Under the pieces are notes generated by a model, which worked only from the letters and a program-made list of their open reading frames with translations, searched no databases and was not told the origin of the DNA. From P52-10 sp041397365 (GTDB lineage: Bacteria; Pseudomonadota; Alphaproteobacteria; Rhizobiales; Xanthobacteraceae), in contig JAWKWT010000005.1 of the NCBI GenBank assembly GCA_041397365.1, positions 248,001 to 312,000 of the forward strand: DNA of 64,000 nucleotides, given 5' to 3'. Positions 18,252 through 29,447 of this stretch are shown in pieces (position 1 is the first letter of the stretch; each line of letters opens with the position of its first letter). The position numbers and the translations under genes were made by a program.

Positions 18252-18376
18252 CATTTCTGCCGCTGCGTTTGCACTGCAATCCGCGCCGGTCGCCTGACCA
18301 ACAATGCGACTTGCCATCGGCCGGCGTTTTTGACCATCATCCCCGCCAACTGAAGCAAGCCGACAAGAGGAACGCC

Positions 18377-19441
18377 GTGAGTGAGAGTGGCAACATCGTC
18401 GTCGAGACGGCGGAGAAGATTTTCGCTGATCTGTGCGACCCGCAGACCGTCAACAGCGCCCAGAACGACGCCTGGAAGACCGCTCTCTGGAAGGCATTGA
18501 CCGAAAACGGCCTGACGCTGGCCTGGGTTTCGGAGGAGCATGGCGGCTCCGGCGCGAGCCTCTCCGACGGTTTCGAGCTTCTGAGCGCGGCGGGACGTTT
18601 CGCCGTGCCGGTGCCGCTGGCCGAGACCATGCTCGCCGGCTGGCTGCTGTCGCAGGGCGGGATCGCCTCGCCCGAAGGCGCGATGTCGGTCGCGCCGGTG
18701 CAGCCGAAGGACAAGATCACGCTGAACGCCGACGGAACCCTCTCCGGCCGCGCCCGCGGCGTGCCGTTCGCGCGTGAAGCGCAGCATTTCGCCGTGCTCG
18801 CGCAGGGCCCGAAGGGCGTGACGACCGCGCTGGTCGCAGCCAAGGATTGCCGCCGCGACGAAGGCGTCAATCTCGCCGGCGAGGCGCTCGACGCGGTAAT
18901 CTTCGACAAGGCAACCCCGCTGAAGACGGGCGCTGCACCGAAGGATTTCAGCCAGACCTCGCTGATGCTGATGGGCTGCGTCGTGCGCGCGCAGCAGATT
19001 GCAGGCAGCCTCCAATACATGCTGACCCGCAGTGTCGATTATTCGCAGGAGCGCACGGCGTTCGAAAAGAAGATCTCAAAATTCCAGGCGGTGCAGCACA
19101 ACCTCGCCAAACTCGCCGGCGAGACCGCAGCAGCCGTGGCGGCGGCCGGCTCCGCCGCCGACACGCTGTCCACATCCGACACATGGGACGACGCGACGTT
19201 CCTCGAAGCCACCGCGGCCAAAATCCGCTGCGCGGAGGCCGCCGGCACGGGATCGGCGATCGCGCATCAGGTGCATGGCGCGATCGGCTTCACCGAGGAG
19301 CATGTGCTGCATCGCTTCACGCTGCGCGCGATGGGCTGGCGCGACGATTTCGGCAATGAAAGCCATTGGGCGGTCGAACTCGGCAACATGATCGCGGCGC
19401 GCGGCGCCGACGAGCTGTGGCCGCTCGTCGCATCCCGCTGA
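18377..19441 (+). CDS. acyl-CoA dehydrogenase, smaller subunit type
   Basis: 354 residues starting at a GTG behind AAGAGGA. It has the ACAD C-terminal domain (GCVVRAQQIAGSLQYMLTRSVDYSQERTAFEKKISKFQAVQH; HQVHGAIGFTEEHVLHRFTLRAMGW), but the N-terminal and middle domains are short and weakly conserved. A second ACAD gene follows 32 bases later. Paired ACADs of this kind commonly form alpha2-beta2 heterotetramers in steroid and branched-acid degradation; applying that here is inference. No early Cys or metal motif is seen. Confidence 0.88.
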   Translation: MSESGNIVVETAEKIFADLCDPQTVNSAQNDAWKTALWKALTENGLTLAWVSEEHGGSGASLSDGFELLSAAGRFAVPVPLAETMLAGWLLSQGGIASPEGAMSVAPVQPKDKITLNADGTLSGRARGVPFAREAQHFAVLAQGPKGVTTALVAAKDCRRDEGVNLAGEALDAVIFDKATPLKTGAAPKDFSQTSLMLMGCVVRAQQIAGSLQYMLTRSVDYSQERTAFEKKISKFQAVQHNLAKLAGETAAAVAAAGSAADTLSTSDTWDDATFLEATAAKIRCAEAAGTGSAIAHQVHGAIGFTEEHVLHRFTLRAMGWRDDFGNESHWAVELGNMIAARGADELWPLVASR

Positions 19442-19473
19442 TCCTTCACAGACAAGAATAAAGGACGAGACCT

Positions 19474-20640
19474 GTGTCCTCAGCACTCACTTTCGATCCC
19501 GTTCGCCTTCCCGAAGCCTGCCAGGCGCTGCGCCGCGAAGCCCGCGCTTTTCTCGCCGAGGAGATCGCCAAAGGCACCTTCGATCCCACCGACCCGCACA
19601 AGGGCGAGAACAGCGCCAACGCCAAGGAATTCGCCAAGCGCGTCGCCGCCAAGGGCTGGATCGGCATGACCTGGCCGAAGAAATATGGCGGCCGCGAGCG
19701 CAGCTTCCTTGAGCGCTATGTCATCACGGAGGAATTCCGCGTCGCCAATGCGCCGACGCGGGTCTACTTCACCGCCGACCGCCAGAGCGGCCCGACCATC
19801 ATCAAATATGGCTCGGAAGCCATCAAGCAGGCGATCCTGCCGAAGATCGTCGCGGGCGAGGCGTCGTTCTGCATCGGCATGAGCGAGCCGAATTCGGGCT
19901 CCGATCTTTATGCGGCCAAGACCAAGGCCACCAAGGTCGACGGCGGCTATCTCATCAACGGCACCAAGATCTGGACCTCGAACGCGCACCAGTCCGATTA
20001 CATGATCGGCCTGTTCCGCACCTCGCCGCCGACCAAGGAGAACCGCCGCCACGGCCTTACCTCCTTCGTCGTCGACATGAAGACCAAGGGCATCACCTGC
20101 AAGCAGATCCGCCAGATGAGCGGCGAGCGCGAATTCAACGAGGTGCATTTCGAGGATGCGTTCATTCCCGAAGGCAATGTGCTCGGCGAAATCGACGGCG
20201 CATGGAAGCAGGCGGCTAGCGAACTCGCCTACGAGCGCTCCGGCCCCGAACGCTTTCTTGAGACCTATTACGTGCTGACCGAACTGGTGCGCGCCCTCGG
20301 CGACAAGCCGGACGCGCGCGGCGCGGAAGGCGTCGGCCGTCTCGTCGCGCAATTGCACACCATGCGCCGCATGTCGGTGTCGGTCGCGGGCATGTTGGAG
20401 GCCGGCAAGGACCCGACGGTGGAAGCCTCTATCGTCAAGGACATCGGCACGCTGTGGGAGCAGGCCCTGCCGTCGCAAGTGCGCACGCTCGCCGCCTTCA
20501 TCGACGAGGAACCCGGCAACAAGCGGCCGCTCGCCGAAAGCGTCGCCTATGCGCAGAAGGTCGCGCCGAAACTCACCATCCAGGGCGGCACCACTGAGGT
20601 GCTGCGCGGCATCATCGCACGCGGTCTCGGACTGCGCTAA
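19474..20640 (+). CDS. acyl-CoA dehydrogenase, larger subunit type
   Basis: 388 residues from a GTG start with AAGGACGAG upstream. Family features are GWIGMTWPKKYGG, FCIGMSEPNSGSDLYAAKTKATKVDGGYLINGTKIWTS (FAD and substrate binding), LASERSGPERF-like ELAYERSGPERFLETY, and the terminal IQGGTTEVLRGIIARGLGLR. It is the second gene of a three-gene operon (small ACAD, this ACAD, enoyl-CoA hydratase) and probably oxidises an acyl-CoA to the 2-enoyl-CoA using FAD with ETF as acceptor. Confidence 0.92.
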   Translation: MSSALTFDPVRLPEACQALRREARAFLAEEIAKGTFDPTDPHKGENSANAKEFAKRVAAKGWIGMTWPKKYGGRERSFLERYVITEEFRVANAPTRVYFTADRQSGPTIIKYGSEAIKQAILPKIVAGEASFCIGMSEPNSGSDLYAAKTKATKVDGGYLINGTKIWTSNAHQSDYMIGLFRTSPPTKENRRHGLTSFVVDMKTKGITCKQIRQMSGEREFNEVHFEDAFIPEGNVLGEIDGAWKQAASELAYERSGPERFLETYYVLTELVRALGDKPDARGAEGVGRLVAQLHTMRRMSVSVAGMLEAGKDPTVEASIVKDIGTLWEQALPSQVRTLAAFIDEEPGNKRPLAESVAYAQKVAPKLTIQGGTTEVLRGIIARGLGLR

Positions 20641-20663
20641 CCAACACCAGAGAAAGGACTGAC

Positions 20664-21458
20664 ATGACCACCTACAAGGATATCGGCGTCACCAAGGACT
20701 CGAATTTCGTCGGACAGATCGAGATCCAGCGGCCGCCGCACAATTTCTTCGACATGGCGCTGATCCAGCAGATCGCCTCCGCCATGGAAGAGTTCGACAA
20801 GGACGACGGCGTGCGCGCGGTCGTGCTCTGCGCGCAGGGCAAATCGTTCTGCGCCGGCGCCAACTTCAACGATCCGAAGCAGGACGACTCGCCCGGCAGC
20901 AACAACGTCGGCGGCCAGCCGATCAACCATCTGTATCAGGAGGCGGTGCGCCTGCTCCGCACCAAGAAGCCGATCATCGCCGCCGTGCATGGGGCTGCCA
21001 TCGGCGGCGGCCTCGGCGTCGCCTGCGCGGCCGATTTCCGCGTCACCTGCCCGGAGGCGCGTTTCGCGGCGAACTTCACCAAGCTCGGCTTCCATCCCGG
21101 CTTCGGCCTGACGGTGCTGCTGCCCGAACTCGTCGGCAAAAATCAGGCGGAGCTGCTGTTCTACACCGGCCGCCGCATCGGCGGCGAGGAAGCGACCCGC
21201 ATCGGCCTCGCCAATCTGTGTGTGCCGCAGGACCAGGTGCGCGCGGCGGCGACCAAGCTCGCGGTCGAGATCGCCGAAAGCGCGCCGCTGGCGATCGCCG
21301 CCACCCGCAAAACCATGCGCGGCGACCTCGCCGACCGGGTGAAGGCGGCGACCGATCACGAACTGAAGGAACAGAACTGGCTGCGCGCCACCGAAGACTT
21401 CAAGGAAGGCGTGAGGGCCACCGCCGAGCGCCGCGTCGCCAACTGGAAGGGCCGCTGA
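20664..21458 (+). CDS. enoyl-CoA hydratase/isomerase family protein
   Basis: 264 residues of the crotonase superfamily: IEIQRPPHNFFDMALIQ, the oxyanion loop CAQGKSFCAGANF, and KPIIAAVHGAAIGGGLGVACAADFRV. The position of the usual second catalytic Glu lies in ARFAANFTKLGFHPGFGLTVLLP, where the expected Glu is not obvious, so hydratase versus isomerase or other activity is uncertain. It starts at an ATG with GAAAGGACTG upstream, 23 bases after the second acyl-CoA dehydrogenase, completing an ACAD-ACAD-ECH operon. Confidence 0.9.
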   Translation: MTTYKDIGVTKDSNFVGQIEIQRPPHNFFDMALIQQIASAMEEFDKDDGVRAVVLCAQGKSFCAGANFNDPKQDDSPGSNNVGGQPINHLYQEAVRLLRTKKPIIAAVHGAAIGGGLGVACAADFRVTCPEARFAANFTKLGFHPGFGLTVLLPELVGKNQAELLFYTGRRIGGEEATRIGLANLCVPQDQVRAAATKLAVEIAESAPLAIAATRKTMRGDLADRVKAATDHELKEQNWLRATEDFKEGVRATAERRVANWKGR

Positions 21459-21490
21459 CGCGCGCCTGGTCGTCCGTTGCTCCATTCCTC

Positions 21491-21579
21491 GTCATGCCCG
21501 GCCTTGTGCCGGGCATCCACGTCTTACGGTGGCTCCGCTCAAGTAAGACGTGGATGGCCGGGATAAACCCGGCCATGAC
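21491..21579. repeat. 89-bp imperfect inverted-repeat element, type C
   Basis: Two 37-base arms (21491-21527 and 21543-21579) face each other around a 15-base centre. Each begins or ends with GTCATG...CCGGGC/CATCCACGTCTTAC and is itself partly palindromic (GCCCGGCnnnnGCCGGGC). A solo, related half-copy is at about 23027-23071. Confidence 0.85.
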
Positions 21580-21670
21580 AACGCGGCGCGTTTGCGTCAA
21601 AATCTGATAAGAATGCAGCGGCCTTGCTTCATCTGCCGTATCAGCTAGATCGCCTTTTCGGACCTGCGCC

Positions 21671-22216
21671 ATGCCCTCCGCCGCCATGACCGCCGTCGAT
21701 ATCCGCCCCGCGCTGCCGGCCGATCTTCCCGCCATCACCGCCATTTACGGTCATGCCGTGCGCACCGGCACCGCGACGTTCGAACTCGATCCGCCGGATC
21801 TGACGGAGATGACCCGCCGCTACGAGACGCTGACGGCGAACGGCTTCCCCTATCTGGTGGCGGCGCTGCAAAGCGTCGTGCTCGGCTACGCCTATGCCGG
21901 GCCGTACCGGCCGCGCCCGGCCTATCGCTACACCGTGGAGAACTCGGTCTATCTCGATCCGCAGGCGCAGGGGCAGCGGATCGGCACAAGGCTGATGCAG
22001 GTGCTGATCGCCGAATCGGAAAAGCGCGGCTTCCGCATGATGATCGCCGTGATCGGCGATTCGGCAAATCTGGCCTCGATCGGCGTGCATACGCGCGCTG
22101 GCTTCCAGATGGTCGGCACGCACCGCAATGTCGGCCTCAAATTCGGCCGCTGGCTCGACACGGTGATGATGGAGCGCCCGCTCGGAGAGGGCTCCGCGAC
22201 GATTCCGCAAGCCTGA
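21671..22216 (+). CDS. GNAT N-acetyltransferase (phosphinothricin acetyltransferase-like)
   Basis: 181 residues. IRPALPADLPAITAIYGHAVRTGTATFEL is the PAT-type N-terminus. VYLDPQAQGQRIGTRLMQVLIAESEKRGFRMMIAVIGDSA carries the acetyl-CoA-binding Q/RxxGxG/A loop (QAQGQRIG). It ends LKFGRWLDTVMMERPLG, as in PAT/YncA enzymes. The true acceptor could be an amino acid such as methionine sulfone or an antibiotic. Two close ATG codons are possible (21671 or 21686), neither with a strong ribosome site. Confidence 0.9.
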   Translation: MPSAAMTAVDIRPALPADLPAITAIYGHAVRTGTATFELDPPDLTEMTRRYETLTANGFPYLVAALQSVVLGYAYAGPYRPRPAYRYTVENSVYLDPQAQGQRIGTRLMQVLIAESEKRGFRMMIAVIGDSANLASIGVHTRAGFQMVGTHRNVGLKFGRWLDTVMMERPLGEGSATIPQA

Positions 22217-22241
22217 GCGGCAGCGCGCGACTAGATTCCCC

Positions 22242-22604
22242 TCACACCACCGACAGCTTGCGGTCGATCACCAGCAGCACGCGGTCGAGATCGTGGCCGC
22301 GCCGCAGGATCAGGCCGCCGGCGGAGACGACGCTGTAGACGCCTTGCTTTCGCGCCAGCCGCGGGTCCTTGACGATCCGGTAGAGCGGCATTTCCGACGC
22401 GCGGCGGAAAATCGAAAACACCGCCTGGTCCTTGAGAAAGTCGATCGCGTAATCGCGCCACTCGCCATCGGCGACCATACGGCCGTAGAGGTTGAGGATG
22501 CGGTTCAGCTCGAACCGGTTGAACGTGATGCGCGCGGAGCCGAGCGCGTTGCGCTCCGGCCCCCGGCTCTCGCTGGGATCACCATCGCCGATCGTCAGGC
22601 TCAT
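22242..22604 (-). CDS. DUF2794 family protein
   Basis: 120 residues, the usual size for this alphaproteobacterial family. The body reads ITFNRFELNRILNLYGRMVADGEWRDYAIDFLKDQAVFSIFRRASE and RIVKDPRLARKQGVYSVVSAGGLILRRGHDLDRVLLVID. There is no signal peptide or membrane segment. The start is the ATG giving MSLTIGDGD, with GGAGGCGCC just ahead on the minus strand; a longer open frame of 33 codons is not conserved in style. The function is unknown. Confidence 0.85.
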   Translation of the reverse strand: MSLTIGDGDPSESRGPERNALGSARITFNRFELNRILNLYGRMVADGEWRDYAIDFLKDQAVFSIFRRASEMPLYRIVKDPRLARKQGVYSVVSAGGLILRRGHDLDRVLLVIDRKLSVV

Positions 22605-22912
22605 GCGGCGCCTCCATACCTCGATATCTCGATCTCGAAGCATGAGGATAGCCTGCGGGCGGGTCTTCGCAAGCGTTACATGACAGCGGCAAGACCTGCG
22701 CAAGCGAGGCCGGCGCGCACGCTCACGCGATCGTTAGCCAAACCATATTGCTGCCCAATTTCGGTCAAGCCCGCGCCGCCGACGTTTGCGAAACAACAAT
22801 CTCTGCGTTGGCCCGATCCTTCTGGCTCCGGATTCCTCAGCCCCCAGCCCCCCGGACCTTGAGGGTCGGGCCTGTACGCAGAAACATCGGAGGATGAAAA
22901 TCATCTGGTGGA

Positions 22913-22937
22913 GGCCGGCGAAAGCCGGTCTTTTTTT
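22913..22937 (+). terminator. orphan intrinsic terminator
   Basis: GGCCGGC-GAAA-GCCGGTC stem-loop followed by seven T residues. No plus-strand gene ends nearby (the closest plus-strand stop is about 700 bases back, at 22216), so it may close a small RNA. Confidence 0.75.
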
Positions 22938-23026
22938 GTGCGTTTATGCGCACAGACGCAAAGGACCACGCATCCCGAGTCGTCGATTGATCGCGTTACA
23001 CGCTAAAATTTAATGCAATTATCATT

Positions 23027-23071
23027 CGTCGTCGCCGGGCTTGTCCGGCCATCCACGTCGCGTGGATACCC
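23027..23071. repeat. partial type C dispersed repeat
   Basis: Contains GTCGCCGGGCTTGTCCGGCCATCCACG followed by a reverse segment CGTGGATACCCG. It is related to one arm of the element at 21491-21579. Confidence 0.6.
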
Positions 23072-23104
23072 GCACCATCCGGTTCGACAGGATCGGAAAC
23101 AACT

Positions 23105-23902
23105 TTACCGCAGCGACGAATAGACCGCGCCGAGCATCGCGCCGGGCTTGTCGCGGTTGCCTTCCTGAACGTAAACAACCGTACCGTCGACGCCCTTGCT
23201 GCTCAGATTCTCGATCGGCACCGACCAACTCGCCTGCTTGCCGGTCCAGTCGCCGACCTTCAGCCAGTTGCGCACCACATTGTGGTAGACGATCTCGCGT
23301 CCGCGATTCTCGCCGCGACCGATTGCCACCGGCATCGATTTCGCCACCGCGCAAATCCAGACTTCCGCCGTGCGGCTGCCGACATTCGAATCGGGCACCG
23401 AAACGTTGATCTGTCCGCCGCCGACGGAGACTTTCACCGGCACCGACATCACGCCGTTCTTGCCGGTGCTCTCGTTGATGGCGCGGTCGATGCTGGCGCG
23501 ATCGCTGCCCAGCGCATGCAGCCGGCCATTGACGACGACCTGCGGCGTATAGACCTGCCGGTCGCCGCGAATCTTCGCATACGCCTTCTGCCGCGCGGTG
23601 AATTTCGGGTCCGCCAGCGTGTCCTTCCAGCCGAGATAGTCCCAGTAATCAATCGGCAGGCTGACGGCGATAACTCTCTTGTCCTTGGCGATCTCACCGA
23701 GCAGACGGTCGGCTTCCGGGCAGGACGAGCAACCCTGGGAGGTGAACAATTCAAGCACCGCGCGCGGCTCCGCGCGCGCCGATGTCGCGAGCAGCAAGCC
23801 GACGCCGGCGGCGATCACAACCGAAAGCTGCCGGCGCGCGCCATTTCGCTCACGCGCCTCCACTGCATCGATGTCCTGCGTACCGATGTGCTGAATGTCC
23901 AT
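23105..23902 (-). CDS. DUF1223 family secreted thioredoxin-like protein
   Basis: 265 residues. A polar N-terminal stretch is followed by a signal segment (LSVVIAAGVGLLLATSARA) and the mature start EPRAVLELFTSQGCSSCPEADRLLGE. The CSSC motif sits where thioredoxin-fold proteins carry the redox pair. LPIDYWDYLGWKDTLADPKFTARQKAYA and VYTPQVVVNGR are DUF1223 hallmarks, and a C-terminal beta domain follows. Probably periplasmic; the family's role is not established. The start is uncertain: an ATG at 23902 or 23920 gives a long pre-signal leader, and an internal start nearer the signal peptide is possible. Confidence 0.85.
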   Translation of the reverse strand: MDIQHIGTQDIDAVEARERNGARRQLSVVIAAGVGLLLATSARAEPRAVLELFTSQGCSSCPEADRLLGEIAKDKRVIAVSLPIDYWDYLGWKDTLADPKFTARQKAYAKIRGDRQVYTPQVVVNGRLHALGSDRASIDRAINESTGKNGVMSVPVKVSVGGGQINVSVPDSNVGSRTAEVWICAVAKSMPVAIGRGENRGREIVYHNVVRNWLKVGDWTGKQASWSVPIENLSSKGVDGTVVYVQEGNRDKPGAMLGAVYSSLR

Positions 23903-23977
23903 GCTCAATCCGGGCCTCACACGCCAGGGTCTGCTTCAACTCATGTCGAAATAGACCCGTCGCTTGTCTTCGTGCTG

Positions 23978-24050
23978 GAGCATGATTTTTCCGAAAGCCG
24001 GTTCCCCATCCCGGATCAAGTCCGAGGGCAAGCTTTTCGCGGATCATGCG
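23978..24050. repeat. dispersed palindromic repeat, type A (diverged)
   Basis: Left arm GAGCATGAT and right arm GGATCATGC with internal CCGAAAGCCGGTTCCC and an extra segment before CTTTTCGCGGATCATGC. It lies between the DUF1223 and aconitase genes. Confidence 0.8.
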
Positions 24051-24072
24051 CCAACCATCTTCACCTCAAGAA

Positions 24073-24103
24073 AAAGGCGGCCCACATTTATTAGGCCGCC
24101 TTT
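24073..24103 (-). terminator. intrinsic terminator after acnA
   Basis: On the minus strand AAAGGCGGCC and GGCCGCCTTT form a 10-bp stem around a loop of about 9 bases, followed by a T-run. It is 50 bases beyond the acnA stop codon. Confidence 0.88.
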
Positions 24104-24152
24104 CCATCACTGACATCTCACATCGCGGTGAGAGATCGCATGCCGCCGCGGA

Positions 24153-26873
<2,721 letters not shown>

Positions 26874-27127
26874 ATGAGAAATCCCGATTGAAACGCGAAC
26901 GATACCCGGCGCGAGGGCATCAAAACACCTTCCGTCAGCAGGGAAGGCTCTGCGACTCAGCGCCGACGCGGCGCACCATCGCGTTCCGTTTATAATGCTT
27001 TTAAACTCGCCGCCAAGCCTCTCTGCAAGCCTTGTGGGTCACGCCTGCTTCGCAATTTTGCCGATGATGACCGCCGCCGCTTCGCATTGCGCCGAAACCG
27101 GCTAAAAGAACTTCGGTGCGGGGTAAG

Positions 27128-27727
27128 ATGCGACTTTCAGGCAGCGATTTGACGTGCGTCCGTGGCGGGCGCGAGGTGTTCGCCTCGCTCGATTTCGCCG
27201 TGACGCAAGGCGAGGCGCTGTGCGTCACCGGGCGCAACGGCGCGGGCAAATCCTCGCTGCTGCGGATCATCGCCGGCCTGCTCGCGGCCACCGCCGGCAC
27301 GATCCGCCTCGACGGCGGCGACGCGGAGCGCACGCTGCCCGAGCAGTGCCATTTCCTCGGCTACCGGGAGGCGCTGAAGCCGGCGCTGTCGGTGCGGGAA
27401 AATCTGCGCTTCTGGCAGGATTTCCTCGGTGGCGGGACCGGCGAGTCCTGCGCCGGCAGCCTGTCGGCGGTGGGGCTGGAGCGGCTGTCGGAGCTGCCCG
27501 CCTCCTATCTCTCCGCCGGTCAGCGGCGGCGGCTGGCGCTCGCCCGCCTGATCGCCGTGACACGCCCGATCTGGCTGCTCGACGAGCCGACCGCGGCGCT
27601 GGACGCCGACGGGCAGGCGCTGCTGACCGGCCTGATGCGCCGGCATCTGCAAGCCGGCGGGCTGATCGTCGCCGCGACCCATGATCCGCTGGACATACCG
27701 GCGCGGGAATTGAGGCTGGAACCATGA
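27128..27727 (+). CDS. ccmA: cytochrome c maturation heme-exporter ATPase CcmA
   Basis: 199 residues. Walker A GRNGAGKSS, signature YLSAGQRRRLALARL and Walker B IWLLDEPTAALD define an ABC ATPase of the short CcmA type. With CcmB it powers release of holo-CcmE during heme delivery to periplasmic apocytochromes c. The ATG giving MRLSGSDL is used; a GTG four codons earlier is an alternative. It is the first gene of ccmABCD-ccmG, and its last 4 bases overlap the ccmB start. Confidence 0.95.
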   Translation: MRLSGSDLTCVRGGREVFASLDFAVTQGEALCVTGRNGAGKSSLLRIIAGLLAATAGTIRLDGGDAERTLPEQCHFLGYREALKPALSVRENLRFWQDFLGGGTGESCAGSLSAVGLERLSELPASYLSAGQRRRLALARLIAVTRPIWLLDEPTAALDADGQALLTGLMRRHLQAGGLIVAATHDPLDIPARELRLEP

Positions 27728-28392
27728 GCGCCCTCGCCGCCCTGATCCGGCGCGATCTGCTGGTGGCCTGGCGCGTCGGCGGCGGGGCGCTGATCGGCGC
27801 GCTGTTTTTCCTCGGCATCGTCGTGCTGATGCCGTTCGCGGTCGGCCCCGATCTCGTGCTTTTGAAGAAGATCGGCCCGGCGATCCTGTGGATCGGCGCG
27901 ATGCTGGCGAGCCTTTTGACGCTCGACCGGCTGTTCGCGGCCGATCTGGAGGACGGTTCGCTCGACCTGATCGTCATGAGCCGGACGCCGCTGGAACTCG
28001 CCTGCCTCGCCAAGGCGCTCGCGCACTGGCTCGCGACCGGCATCCCGCTGGTCCTGATTGCGCCGGTGCTGGCGCTGATGCTGAATCTCGACGGGCCGGC
28101 GATGCTGGGCGTGGTGCTGACGCTGCTGGCCGGCACGCCGGCGCTGACCTTGCTCGGCATGATCGGCGCGGCGCTGGCCGTGACGTTGCGGCGCGGCGGG
28201 CTGCTGCTGCCGATCCTGGTGCTGCCGCTGTCGATCCCGACGCTGATCTTCGGCGTGATCGCCGCCAATCAGGCGGCGGATGGCGGGTCGGCCTTCGGGG
28301 CGCCGTTCTCGATCCTCTGCGCGCTGTCGCTGTTCGGCCTCGTGGTCGGCCCGTTCGCGGCGGCGGCGAGTCTCAGGCAGGGGCTGGATTGA
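27724..28392 (+). CDS. ccmB: heme exporter membrane protein CcmB
   Basis: 222 residues with six hydrophobic segments. It has the family N-terminus LAALIRRDLLVAWRVGGG and the conserved region FAADLEDGSLDLIVMSRTPLELACLAKALAHWL. It overlaps ccmA by ATGA, indicating translational coupling. It is the membrane partner of the CcmA ATPase in system I cytochrome c maturation. Confidence 0.95.
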   Translation: MSALAALIRRDLLVAWRVGGGALIGALFFLGIVVLMPFAVGPDLVLLKKIGPAILWIGAMLASLLTLDRLFAADLEDGSLDLIVMSRTPLELACLAKALAHWLATGIPLVLIAPVLALMLNLDGPAMLGVVLTLLAGTPALTLLGMIGAALAVTLRRGGLLLPILVLPLSIPTLIFGVIAANQAADGGSAFGAPFSILCALSLFGLVVGPFAAAASLRQGLD

Positions 28393-28522
28393 AGACCCAT
28401 GCGCAGGCCCGGCCGTCGCTCCCCGGCAATGACAAAGATCAAGGACCGCACCCGTTTCAACAATAGGTGCGTGCCGTCGGCCCACGTTGCTCCCATCGCG
28501 CGAGCCCGGTAAAAGCCCCGCA

Positions 28523-29254
28523 ATGTCCCTGATCGACCTTGCAAATCCCTCGCGCTTTCTCGGCCTCGCCACGCGGCTGATCCCGTGGCTCGCGGCCGCG
28601 ACGCTGATCGCGGCTGTCGTCGGACTTCAGCAATCCTTCGCAGCTCCCGACGACTACCAGCAGGGCGCGACGGTGAAGATCATGTTCATCCACGTTCCGA
28701 GCGCCTGGCTCGCGATGTTCGTCTGGGGCGCGATGAGCCTCTCGGCGCTCGGCACGCTGGTCTGGCGGCATCCGCTCGCCGACGTCGCCGCCAAGGCGGC
28801 TGCGCCAATCGGCGCGGGCTTCACCCTGCTGGCGCTGGTGACCGGCTCGTTGTGGGGCCGACCGATGTGGGGCACCTATTGGGAATGGGACGCGCGGCTG
28901 ACCTCGATGCTGATCCTGTTCCTGATGTATCTCGGCATCGTCGCCTTGTGGCGGGCGGTGGACGATCCCTCGCGCGCCGCCCGCGCGGCCGCGGTGCTGA
29001 CGCTGGTCGGCGCGATCAACCTGCCGATCATCAAATTCTCGGTCGATTGGTGGAACACGCTGCACCAGCCGGCCTCGGTGCTGCGCGCCGGCGGCCCGTC
29101 GATCCATCCGAGCCTGCTGACGCCTTTGCTCGTCATGGCGGCGGCGTTCATGCTGCTGTTCGTGACGCTGCATCTGGCGGCGATGCGCAACGAAATCCTG
29201 CGACGGCGCGTGCGAACGCTGCGGCTTTTGCAAGCCTCAAGCGCGCAGGGCTGA
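28523..29254 (+). CDS. ccmC: heme-handling membrane protein CcmC
   Basis: 243 residues with six membrane helices and the tryptophan-rich heme-handling motif WGTYWEWDARLTSMLILFL (about residues 119-137), flanked by conserved histidines (IMFIHVPSAW and WWNTLHQPAS). It loads heme onto CcmE. The ATG giving MSLIDLANPSRFLGL is chosen over an upstream in-frame start. A 130-base gap after ccmB contains a fragment of a dispersed repeat (CCCCGGCAATGAC). Confidence 0.95.
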   Translation: MSLIDLANPSRFLGLATRLIPWLAAATLIAAVVGLQQSFAAPDDYQQGATVKIMFIHVPSAWLAMFVWGAMSLSALGTLVWRHPLADVAAKAAAPIGAGFTLLALVTGSLWGRPMWGTYWEWDARLTSMLILFLMYLGIVALWRAVDDPSRAARAAAVLTLVGAINLPIIKFSVDWWNTLHQPASVLRAGGPSIHPSLLTPLLVMAAAFMLLFVTLHLAAMRNEILRRRVRTLRLLQASSAQG

Positions 29255-29267
29255 TCCGGAGCACATC

Positions 29268-29447
29268 ATGGAGCTAGGTCCGCACGCTGCCTTCATCGTC
29301 GGCTCCTACGCCGCCGCCGCCCTCATCGTGCTGGCGCTGGTCGGCTGGGTGATCCTCGACCATCGCGCCCAGACCAGGAATCTGCGCGACCTGGAGGCGC
29401 GCGGCGTCTCCCGCCGCTCGGCGCGGCAGGCCGGCAAACCCTCATGA
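29268..29447 (+). CDS. ccmD: heme exporter protein CcmD (small membrane protein)
   Basis: 59 residues starting MELGPHAAFIVGSYAAAALI. There is one transmembrane helix, then a basic tail (DHRAQTRNLRDLEARG) ending SARQAGKPS. This is the size, topology and position of CcmD, which bridges CcmC with CcmE/CcmAB. It starts 13 bases after ccmC, and its stop codon overlaps the ccmG start (ATGA). Confidence 0.93.
   Translation: MELGPHAAFIVGSYAAAALIVLALVGWVILDHRAQTRNLRDLEARGVSRRSARQAGKPS

Larger units (their letters stand above)
22605..23104. other. 500-bp divergent/convergent spacer with orphan terminator
   Basis: The only clear elements are an orphan plus-strand terminator (22913-22937) and part of a type C repeat (about 23027). 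An open frame across 22786-23013 translates straight through the terminator hairpin and lacks codon bias, so it is not called. A small RNA of about 100-200 nt ending at the terminator is possible. Confidence 0.4.

Noticed and set aside
22786..23013. 75-codon frame containing MKIIWWRPAKAGLF
   Set aside because: It translates through a terminator hairpin and lacks normal codon bias. It is kept only as a possible small-RNA note, not as a gene.
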